Of a stretch of DNA of 5,068 nucleotides, positions 1 to 4,854 are shown piece by piece. A model generated the notes under the pieces. That model saw only the letters and a list, made by a program, of their open reading frames with translations, was not told the origin of the DNA and ran no database searches. The DNA is from Thermoplasmatota archaeon. GTDB taxonomy: Archaea > Thermoplasmatota > Penumbrarchaeia > Penumbrarchaeales > Penumbrarchaeaceae. A program made the position numbers and the translations under genes. The DNA lies in NCBI GenBank assembly GCA_016929175.1, contig JAFGJI010000164.1, forward strand, positions 1-5,068. Reading direction: 5' to 3'. The stretch's first letter is position 1, and every line of letters begins with the position of its first letter.

Positions 1-1
1 C

Positions 2-820
2 GTCGGGGCCGCGCTTTCGATCACCGCCGTTGCCCTGTCGATCGCCACCCTGATACAGATCGATGCCATACGAACAAGGTTCGGTATGACGATCATCAAC
101 GCTGCGATCGTCGATGACATCATAGGAATATTGATCCTCTCGGTCCTGCTGTCGTTCTCCACATCGGGAAAGCTCCCATCGGCGCTGTCCGTCACCGGGA
201 CCATCCTACTATCGATCGTTTTCGTCGGGGCCTCGATCTTCCTGATGCCAAGGCTCCTGAAGATAATTTACCGTTACCTCAAAGAGCTCAGACCGAACGA
301 AAGGATCGGCCTCGGTGTACTGATGGCAGGACTTTTCGCGCTGATCGCCCACGTAATGGGTCTCCATCTCATGATAGGGGCTTTCCTTGGAGGAATGGCG
401 ATAAGGGATTCCCTGGCAAGGAACACAAAACAATCCCTATCAAGACTGTCCTTCGGCTTCTTTGCGCCCGTTTTCTTCGCATGGGTGGGTTTCTCAGTAT
501 CCTTCACGGGGATAGCATTCTCCTGGTTCGTGCCAATGCTCATCATTCTTGGCTTCGTGGGAAAGGTTACCGGTGCCGGTCTCGGAGCGAAACTTTCGGG
601 TCTCACATGGACGGAGTCCGTGCTTGTAGGCCTCGGAATGAACGGAAAGGCAGCCGTGGAGCTGATCCTGGCCTCGGTCGCACTGAGAGCCGGTATAATC
701 CAGAGGGACCTCTACTCCGCGGTGGTCATATTCGCTGCTTTCATGGCCGTCACGACCCCTGTGCTTCTCAAATGGGCCACGACCAGATTCGAAAAGCGCG
801 GTTATTTAGGTGAATTTTGA
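2..820 (+). CDS. CPA2-family Na+(K+)/H+ antiporter, 5'-truncated by window edge
   Basis: C-terminal 272 residues of an integral-membrane monovalent cation/proton antiporter of the CPA2 (Kef/NapA-like) class; the frame is open to the first base, so the true start lies upstream. The sequence shows several hydrophobic membrane segments and the hallmark AAIVDD pair (window residues 34-39), whose aspartates form the ion/proton site in NapA-like proteins. It also has HLMIGAFLGGMAIR and, near the end, GMNGKAAVEL with a Lys followed by Glu. It aligns without gaps to the antiporter at 2903-4138 (160 of 240 columns identical by my count). It ends shortly after the last membrane segment, with no RCK/TrkA-N regulatory domain. 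Convergent with the minus-strand operon, with only 20 bases between stop codons. Family call is firm; the ion transported (Na+, K+) cannot be read from the sequence. Confidence 0.93.
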   Translation, partial: VGAALSITAVALSIATLIQIDAIRTRFGMTIINAAIVDDIIGILILSVLLSFSTSGKLPSALSVTGTILLSIVFVGASIFLMPRLLKIIYRYLKELRPNERIGLGVLMAGLFALIAHVMGLHLMIGAFLGGMAIRDSLARNTKQSLSRLSFGFFAPVFFAWVGFSVSFTGIAFSWFVPMLIILGFVGKVTGAGLGAKLSGLTWTESVLVGLGMNGKAAVELILASVALRAGIIQRDLYSAVVIFAAFMAVTTPVLLKWATTRFEKRGYLGEF

Positions 821-855
821 AAAAAACAAAGTGGGCATGCCTATTCGGCATGCTC
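819..855 (-). terminator. Hairpin plus T-run terminating the minus-strand operon
   Basis: A perfect 7-bp inverted repeat, GCATGCC (835-841) and GGCATGC (847-853) with a 5-base loop, can be extended by a G-U and a G-C pair (833-855). Read on the minus strand it is followed by TTTGTTTTTTT (830-820). The stop codon of the PRC-barrel gene (TAG, 843-841) sits at the loop/stem junction, so the hairpin begins within the last codons of the gene. The T-run alone would be expected to end transcription in archaea; the hairpin may stabilise the 3' end. On the plus strand no T-run follows, so it should serve mainly the minus strand. Confidence 0.7.
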
Positions 856-1332
856 CACGTAATGCTTTTCCGCCTTCCTGAGGCGGACCTCGTTCATCAC
901 CTCGGCGATCTCGGCCGTGGACAACCTCAGCCTCCTTTCTTTTATACCTGTCCTGATCAGGACCTTCCATACCCTGAAATTCCTGAGTTTCTCGTAGGGG
1001 ACCTCAAGGTCGTAGATCCTGCCCACCTTCTCGCCGTCCGCGTCTACCACGTGAAGGTCCATCAGTTCTTTCAGCGGGTACATGTTCTTGACAGGCATCT
1101 TCGGGGGTTCTCCCCCTTTGAAGCTGTCCCTGACCACCATCGTTCTTTCCTCGATATCGACCTTCTGGATATCTCTCAGGTCCAGGATGATGTTCTTCTT
1201 GAGCGTCCCCGGTGACAGCTCGAACGCATTGATCTCCCACTTGTCGAGGTCCACGTAGGCCTCTCTGATCTTACCGACATGTTCGCCAACGGTGTTGACG
1301 ACCTTGCACCCTTCCAGATCCTTCATCAACAT
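841..1332 (-). CDS. Tandem PRC-barrel domain protein
   Basis: A 163-residue soluble protein made of two PRC-barrel-like domains, about residues 3-69 and 86-152. Each opens with the family's typical turn: VVNTVGEHVGKIREA (11-25) and VVDADGEKVGRIYDLEV (95-111). A short Gly/Pro linker (about 73-81) separates them, and a charged tail ends the protein. PRC barrels are small beta-barrels used as protein-protein adaptors, as in RimM, the photosynthetic reaction centre H subunit, archaeal CdvA and the haloarchaeal Cdp division proteins. No catalytic residues are expected. The ATG directly follows the TGA of the upstream gene (0-base gap), with AAGGAGG (1346-1340) seven bases ahead, which fixes the start; a second Met at codon 3 is less well spaced. 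Last gene of the operon, ending in TAG inside a terminator hairpin. Domain call is confident; the cellular role is unknown. Confidence 0.88.
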   Translation of the reverse strand: MLMKDLEGCKVVNTVGEHVGKIREAYVDLDKWEINAFELSPGTLKKNIILDLRDIQKVDIEERTMVVRDSFKGGEPPKMPVKNMYPLKELMDLHVVDADGEKVGRIYDLEVPYEKLRNFRVWKVLIRTGIKERRLRLSTAEIAEVMNEVRLRKAEKHYVEHAE

Positions 1333-1686
1333 TCACTTGCCTCCTTTGGCAGCTTTTCCTATGAGGTCGATATCCCGCTCCATGTTCGATATCCTGGCGT
1401 CCGCGGACAGCATGAACTCCTTCATGGAGCTTATCCTGCCTGTGATCTGTTCGTACCGCATATCGTATGCTTCGATATCCAGACCGGTCAGTATGCCGTA
1501 TTCTTCGATATATGCCGACATGTTCTGGTCGAGATATTTCTCGATCCTCCCGTCGAGCAGTCTTCGCTTGTACTGCGGCGGCTCCTGTTCCTCCGGCTCC
1601 TCCCCGCTCCTTCCGAAGGCGGACCTGATCCATGATAGGAACCCTTTCCTTCCTTCTCCTTCCTCGATCACTTCTTCCTGCATCAT
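1333..1686 (-). CDS. Acidic/helical protein of the three-paralogue operon family
   Basis: A 117-residue protein I do not recognise from any named family. Residues 3-12 are acidic, 13-26 (GRKGFLSWIRSAFG) could form a short amphipathic helix, and 28-37 are Glu/Pro-rich. Residues 45-107 are a charged helical domain related to the proteins at 2026-2316 and 1697-2029 (shared pattern I-x2-YL, EY-x-I, DI, spaced Arg residues). The frame stays open upstream to an ATG at 1719, but that start would overlap the previous gene by 23 bases and has no visible binding site. AAGGAGGTGA (1697-1688) stands just before tandem ATG ATG codons at 1686 and 1683, so I start at 1686; the second ATG is equally plausible. 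Fourth gene of the operon, 10 bases after the previous stop. If the N-terminal helix binds membrane, the protein could be peripheral; that is inference. Confidence 0.82.
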   Translation of the reverse strand: MMQEEVIEEGEGRKGFLSWIRSAFGRSGEEPEEQEPPQYKRRLLDGRIEKYLDQNMSAYIEEYGILTGLDIEAYDMRYEQITGRISSMKEFMLSADARISNMERDIDLIGKAAKGGK

Positions 1687-1687
1687 T

Positions 1688-1697
1688 TCACCTCCTT
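1688..1697 (-). promoter_or_regulatory. Strong ribosome binding site that sets the start at 1686
   Basis: AAGGAGGTGA on the minus strand, a near-complete match to the anti-Shine-Dalgarno sequence. It begins inside the stop codon of the upstream membrane-anchored gene and ends one base before ATG ATG. It rules out the longer reading that starts at 1719. Confidence 0.85.
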
Positions 1698-2029
1698 CAG
1701 AGTCCCTCCAGATCGGCAATGGTCTTCTCGAGCCCGCCCATCCTCTTCTCCAGGGTCTTTCTCTTTTTCTCGAGAGAGGTGATGTCGCTGCCGACCGCCT
1801 GCAGTCTCTTTCCGATATCCTTCTTGAACTCCTTCACCCTGTCCCGGGTGACGAAGTCCCATTCTCCCATGATCCCCCTGAAGTTCTCTTCGAAGTAAAG
1901 CTGGATATGGGATGGCTCCATCCTCTTCTTCCTTCTCAGATGGATGAACCATGCAAGCGCCAGGAACCATGCGATCACAAGGGCGACTATGCCCAGCACT
2001 ATCCAGAACGTTGTCCAGTCCCAGCTCAT
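1697..2029 (-). CDS. Single-pass membrane protein with cytosolic coiled coil, operon paralogue family
   Basis: A 110-residue protein with one membrane segment at about residues 8-30 (aromatic/aliphatic, starting WTTFWIVLG). It is followed at once by LRRKKR (31-36), so by the positive-inside rule the N-terminus is outside and the rest cytosolic. Residues 42-60 repeat the family pattern (I-x2-YF, E at 48, M-x-EW-x-F), and about 62-110 is a Lys/Glu-rich heptad-like stretch (SLEKKRKTLEKRMGGLEKTI) expected to form a coiled coil. It probably tethers a complex of its operon partners to the membrane; this is inference. The ATG overlaps the upstream stop as ATGA, with GGAGGTGG (2043-2036) ahead. No named family recognised. 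The anchor is what sets it apart from its two paralogues. Confidence 0.85.
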   Translation of the reverse strand: MSWDWTTFWIVLGIVALVIAWFLALAWFIHLRRKKRMEPSHIQLYFEENFRGIMGEWDFVTRDRVKEFKKDIGKRLQAVGSDITSLEKKRKTLEKRMGGLEKTIADLEGL

Positions 2030-2316
2030 CTCTTACCACCTCCGATCAAACCATACTTCCGCCTCAATCTCTCGATCCTTCTCGATCCTTCATCGAGCCT
2101 CTGGTCGAATTCCTTCTTCCATCCCTCGAGGTCGGTCATTCTCTTCTCGTATCCTTCGAACTCCGGATCAAGGTCCGCGATATCGTTCCTGTCCGCGATC
2201 TTGTATTCGTCCATGAGGTCCGGAAGGTGCTCGACCAGGTAATGGTCAATCTTCCTGCCCATGGATACCGGGTGTTTCACCGAAAAAGCCTGTATGCTGC
2301 TTCCTATTGCCATCAT
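2026..2316 (-). CDS. Charged helical protein, soluble member of the operon paralogue family
   Basis: A 96-residue protein of unknown function, predicted cytosolic. After a short N-terminus, residues 23-85 form the domain shared with its downstream neighbours. Against the 117-residue protein I count 15 identities in 62 ungapped columns, including I-x2-YL, EY-x-I, DI, D and spaced Arg positions, with mostly conservative changes between. The second half (about 52-88) is rich in Glu, Arg and Lys and likely helical or coiled coil; the end is Gly/Lys/Arg-rich (GLIGGGKR). The start at ATG 2316 gives an ATGA overlap with the upstream gene and follows GAGGAGGAG a few bases earlier; an adjacent ATG at 2313 is an alternative. 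Second gene of the operon, probably translationally coupled to the Cdc48N-like gene. No wider family recognised. Confidence 0.83.
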   Translation of the reverse strand: MMAIGSSIQAFSVKHPVSMGRKIDHYLVEHLPDLMDEYKIADRNDIADLDPEFEGYEKRMTDLEGWKKEFDQRLDEGSRRIERLRRKYGLIGGGKR

Positions 2317-2678
2317 TTCTCCTCCTCTTCATCCTTTTTTCGGAACCTGTCCCTCAGCTTCTGCCAATTCTCCTTCAGGTCTTCGGATAACTTCTTGTAG
2401 GGGTACAGTTCCACCTCATCTTCTTCCTCGACCTCGAGGTCCTCCATGTCGCCCTCCCTGAGGACCACATGGTCTTTTTTCGCAAATCTGTCCGAGACGA
2501 GCCTTACGACCTTTTGTTTTTTCCCCGCCCTCAACTCCACCAGTTCCATATCGTCATTCTCGAAGCTGTCCAGGTGGCTGGCATGTATCCTTGCCACACC
2601 GGAATCGACCGAGCCGATCGCACTCTTCACGACCTTCAGGGTCAAATGTTGCGTCTCATCGCTGTCTGTTTCGTTCAA
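2313..2678 (-). CDS. Stand-alone Cdc48 N-domain-like (double-psi beta-barrel) protein
   Basis: A 121-residue protein whose residues about 12-93 resemble the N-terminal barrel of Cdc48/VAT AAA+ ATPases. The cues are SGVARI (26-31, compare GxGIARI), an acidic D-D-M-E-L-V-E-L strand region (42-49), KVVRLV (56-61), and a closing VVLREGDMEDL...DEVELYPY (71-94). In Cdc48 this barrel belongs to the substrate/adaptor-binding N-domain. Here no ATPase module follows; instead residues 95-121 form a highly charged, probably helical tail ending in a Glu run. An AbrB-type or other double-psi barrel is the alternative. The start codon is TTG at 2678, chosen because GAGGTGA lies just ahead and no in-frame ATG/GTG exists nearby upstream. 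First gene of the operon, sharing an ATGA overlap with the next. It could serve as an adaptor or as a competitor of Cdc48 N-domains; this is inference. Confidence 0.8.
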   Translation of the reverse strand: MNETDSDETQHLTLKVVKSAIGSVDSGVARIHASHLDSFENDDMELVELRAGKKQKVVRLVSDRFAKKDHVVLREGDMEDLEVEEEDEVELYPYKKLSEDLKENWQKLRDRFRKKDEEEEK

Positions 2679-2685
2679 TATCGTT

Positions 2686-2692
2686 TCACCTC
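2686..2692 (-). promoter_or_regulatory. Ribosome binding site supporting a TTG start
   Basis: GAGGTGA on the minus strand, seven bases before TTG at 2678. No ATG or GTG lies in frame between it and the reading frame, so it decides the non-ATG start of the first operon gene. Confidence 0.7.
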
Positions 2693-2705
2693 GTATGCAT
2701 CTCGT

Positions 2706-2726
2706 CCCCCCGGAAAAGTTAGGGGG
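2706..2726 (-). promoter_or_regulatory. GC hairpin in the predicted operon leader
   Basis: CCCCCC (2706-2711) and GGGGG (2722-2726) can pair as a 5-bp all-GC stem with a loop of about 10 bases. On the minus strand it would lie close to the 5' end of the operon mRNA if the TATA box at 2764-2755 is used, leaving the ribosome binding site (2692-2686) outside the stem. It could protect the 5' end or act in regulation; no known riboswitch is recognised. Confidence 0.35.
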
Positions 2727-2744
2727 CTCTTATGTCAACTACTC

Positions 2745-2803
2745 TGGATCCATGTCTATATAATGATATTGATGTTTAATAAGAATTTTTGGACATAGAT
2801 CCA
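2745..2803. repeat. Imperfect 12-bp inverted repeat in divergent promoter region
   Basis: TGGATCCATGTC (2745-2756) is mirrored by GACATAGATCCA (2792-2803): 11 of 12 positions pair, with a 35-base AT-rich spacer. The left arm touches the TATA-like element proposed for the minus-strand operon. It is a candidate operator for a regulator controlling the operon, the antiporter, or both; no regulator gene is visible in the window. Confidence 0.5.
2755..2764 (-). promoter_or_regulatory. Candidate TATA box for the five-gene operon
   Basis: Minus-strand ATTATATAGA. Archaeal transcription starts about 25 bases past the box centre, which would put the start near 2733 and give a leader of roughly 55 bases before the TTG at 2678. 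Other AT-rich matches lie within 2770-2815, so the exact box is uncertain. Confidence 0.4.
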
Positions 2804-2870
2804 TAATATACATTTATGGCTTTTCGATACTTCTGCGTTTCATTTCGGTGGTGGATAAAAAAACGATAGT

Positions 2871-2876
2871 TTTATA
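2871..2876 (+). promoter_or_regulatory. Candidate TATA box for the complete antiporter gene
   Basis: TTTATA followed by CGGG, 27 bases before the ATG at 2903. At normal archaeal spacing transcription would start at about 2898-2900, giving an almost leaderless mRNA. A second AT-rich element (ATAAAAAAA, 2854-2862) could instead start transcription near 2880 and include GGAG (2892-2895) as a weak ribosome binding site. Confidence 0.55.
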
Positions 2877-2902
2877 CGGGAGTTTTTATTTGGAGCGCTT
2901 CT

Positions 2903-4138
2903 ATGTTCAGCTTCATCTATCTGCTGCTGCTGCTGATCGCAGCTCTCTTCTTCGGGAAGGTGGCAGAGAAGTTGAAGCTTCCGACGATAGTCGGGAACAT
3001 CTCAGGCGGGCTGGTCTTCGGACCGATCCTCATCGCCGCTCTCAAGACGGTCGATACCATTTCCGGCGGAGATATCTTCCACCTGGTCGCGGAAAACCTT
3101 CTTCCCGAAAAGGTGGAGGAGACCACCTCCTTTCTCGTTGAGTTCTCCATCGTTATGCTGATGTTCGCATCGGGGATGGAAACCAGGATCAAGGATTTCC
3201 TGGCCTCGTTCAGGACCGGGATCGTTACGGCTTCCCTTGGAGTGATCTTCCCCTTCAGCCTGGGTTTCCTGGGGACTTACCTCTATCTCCATGATGTGAT
3301 CATTGCTCTCTACGTGGGCGGTGCGCTCTCCATCACCGCGGTCGCCCTCTCCGTTGCAACCCTCATACAGATAGATGGCATACAGACAAGGTACGGGATG
3401 ACCATCATAAATGCCGCCATAGTGGACGATATCATCGGGATCGTGATACTGTCCATTTTGCTTTCCATCTCCTCGACCGGACATTTTCCCGGTGCCCTCT
3501 CTCTGGGTTCGACATTACTTCTTGCCATTGCATTCGTCCTGATCGCCCTGTTCGTTCTACCCTGGCTTCTGAAGCTCATATACAAGGAGATAAAGGATAT
3601 GCGGACCACCGAGGGGATCGGATTCACCATACTCATGGCCGGTCTTTTTGGGGTCATGGCCCATTTCATGGGCCTTCACCTGATGATCGGTGCGTTCCTC
3701 GGTGGAATGGCGATCAGGGAATCGCTGAACAGACAGACCAAGCAAGCTCTTGGTAGATGGTCATTTGGCTTCTTTGCTCCCGTATTCTTCGCCTGGGTAG
3801 GTTTCTCCGTCACGTTCTCGGGGGTGGCGATATCCTGGTTAGTGCCTCTTCTGGTCGTTCTGGGGATGACCGGAAAGGTCGTCGGTGCGGGTCTGGGGGC
3901 CAAGATCTCGGGTCTCAACTGGGCCGAATCGATCCTTGTTGGTGTGGGGATGAACGGACGAGCGGCGGTGGACCTGGTCCTTGCCAGTGTTGCGCTGGGC
4001 TCGGGGATAATCGACAGGGACCTGTACTCGGCGGTGGTCTTCAATGCGGTAATAATGGCCCTTGCGACCCCGACACTGCTCAAGATATTGAGCAGATATT
4101 TCAGGAAGAAAGGCTGGGTCGAGCAGAACGGTCACTGA
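2903..4138 (+). CDS. CPA2-family Na+(K+)/H+ antiporter, complete
   Basis: A 411-residue polytopic membrane protein exchanging monovalent cations for protons. The N-terminus is a hydrophobic helix, followed by the family's KLKLPTIVGNISGGLVFGP (23-41) and FSIVMLMFASGMET (81-94) regions. The AAIVDD motif places the paired aspartates of the ion site at 175-176, and GMNGRAAVDL puts Arg353 and Asp357 in the late helix that faces that site in NapA-like structures. It ends after the last helix with a short charged tail, so it lacks the C-terminal RCK/TrkA-N domain of KefB/KefC. Length is typical for the bare transporter. It is a paralogue of the gene at 2-820 (67% identical over 240 columns) but has Arg/Asp where that one has Lys/Glu. 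It is transcribed divergently from the operon. Start chosen at the first ATG after the promoter, which begins the first helix. Confidence 0.95.
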   Translation: MFSFIYLLLLLIAALFFGKVAEKLKLPTIVGNISGGLVFGPILIAALKTVDTISGGDIFHLVAENLLPEKVEETTSFLVEFSIVMLMFASGMETRIKDFLASFRTGIVTASLGVIFPFSLGFLGTYLYLHDVIIALYVGGALSITAVALSVATLIQIDGIQTRYGMTIINAAIVDDIIGIVILSILLSISSTGHFPGALSLGSTLLLAIAFVLIALFVLPWLLKLIYKEIKDMRTTEGIGFTILMAGLFGVMAHFMGLHLMIGAFLGGMAIRESLNRQTKQALGRWSFGFFAPVFFAWVGFSVTFSGVAISWLVPLLVVLGMTGKVVGAGLGAKISGLNWAESILVGVGMNGRAAVDLVLASVALGSGIIDRDLYSAVVFNAVIMALATPTLLKILSRYFRKKGWVEQNGH

Positions 4139-4169
4139 TGCAAGGTAGTTAACCGGAGGTTTGCATTTT
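4139..4169 (+). terminator. Weak terminator-like dyad after the antiporter
   Basis: Directly after the stop, TGCAA (4139-4143) and TTGCA (4161-4165) can pair, with an alternative inner stem AACC-GGA-GGTT (4151-4161), followed by a short TTTT (4166-4169). Stems and T-run are short, so this is only a plausible end point for the antiporter transcript. Confidence 0.3.
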
Positions 4170-4215
4170 GACCAAATGATTCGAATCAAAAGAGGCCCAC
4201 ACAGGATCCCCGGAG

Positions 4216-4854
4216 ATGTTTATAGAAACGCCTATAGTTGAATTTTCCGGATTCATTGAAGAGCTATCAGAAGAGTTCAGGCCAATATGTAAACAGGAGC
4301 GAAGGTTTATACAGTTCAAAAGAGCCATTTCAGGCATAACCATATCAGAACACCCTACAATTGATAACATCAATGACTTGTTCCTTTAGTATACAGACCA
4401 ATCAAATCTGAACAGGTTCGTAAACAGTGATTCCTGGAGCGAATACAAGGTAAACAGAACCAGTTTTGGAATGATCAACAGAGTGGAAAAGAATGAAGTG
4501 GTAATACTTGACGATCATATCATTATGAAATGCGGACCGAACATCTACAGGACGGACTATCATTTCGATCATTTTAAGGGTAAAAGCGTTTTTGGGCTAA
4601 ATATCGTTGACCGTGCCTTATCGGGTGACGGAATATTTCCATTGCTTCAGACAATGTATCTCCGAAAAGGGGACAAACGGAAAATAGATAATAACCATCT
4701 CACGAAGACAGATATCCCGACACAGCATTTGTCCCAATTAGAGGATCTGGGATCGAACGTAAAGTGGGTCAAATTTGACTGCTGATATTTCTGCAAGTCA
4801 TTGACGGATCATATTGAATCTTTGTAAAAGTGGATCAGAGTGAACGATGAATGA
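4216..4854 (+). pseudogene. Decayed DDE transposase (IS4/IS701-like), in-frame stops
   Basis: One continuous frame reads as the first part of a cut-and-paste transposase. The N-terminus is MFIETPIVEFSGFIEELSEE. A TAG interrupts codon 58 (4387-4389), in a region reading DLFL-stop-YTDQSNLNRF. After it come VVILDDHIIMKCG (catalytic Asp near codons 99-100), YHFDHFKGKSVFG and WVKFDC (second catalytic Asp near codon 188). The next codon is TGA (4783) where relatives have Trp of the D-[SC]-W-Y-F motif, and the frame goes on as YFCKSLTDHIESL before TAA (4825) and TGA (4852). The third catalytic residue (Glu) and the C-terminal third are absent. Codon use is more AT-rich than in the genes to the left, as expected for acquired DNA. 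TAG could be read as pyrrolysine in some archaea, but the further stops and the missing end argue for a dead element. No clear terminal inverted repeats were found. Confidence 0.82.

Noticed and set aside
817..1215. 132-codon plus-strand open frame overlapping the antiporter stop
   Set aside because: Mirror of the PRC-barrel coding strand; no family features and no promoter or ribosome binding site.
1687..1719. Longer start (ATG at 1719) for the 117-residue protein
   Set aside because: Would overlap the upstream gene by 23 bases, has no binding site, and the strong AAGGAGGTGA sits just before ATG at 1686.
1292..2242. 316-codon plus-strand open frame
   Set aside because: Lies antisense to four operon genes, translates to a Ser/Pro/Leu-rich string with no domain, and has no ribosome binding site; the minus-strand genes have overlaps, binding sites and recognisable domains.
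3002..3484. 160-codon minus-strand open frame
   Set aside because: Shadow of the antiporter, rich in His/Asp/Gly as expected from antisense of hydrophobic codons; no start signal.
4176..4192. tRNA-like GATTCGAATC (T-arm resemblance)
   Set aside because: No matching acceptor stem, D-arm or anticodon arm around it; the sequence is simply a palindrome.
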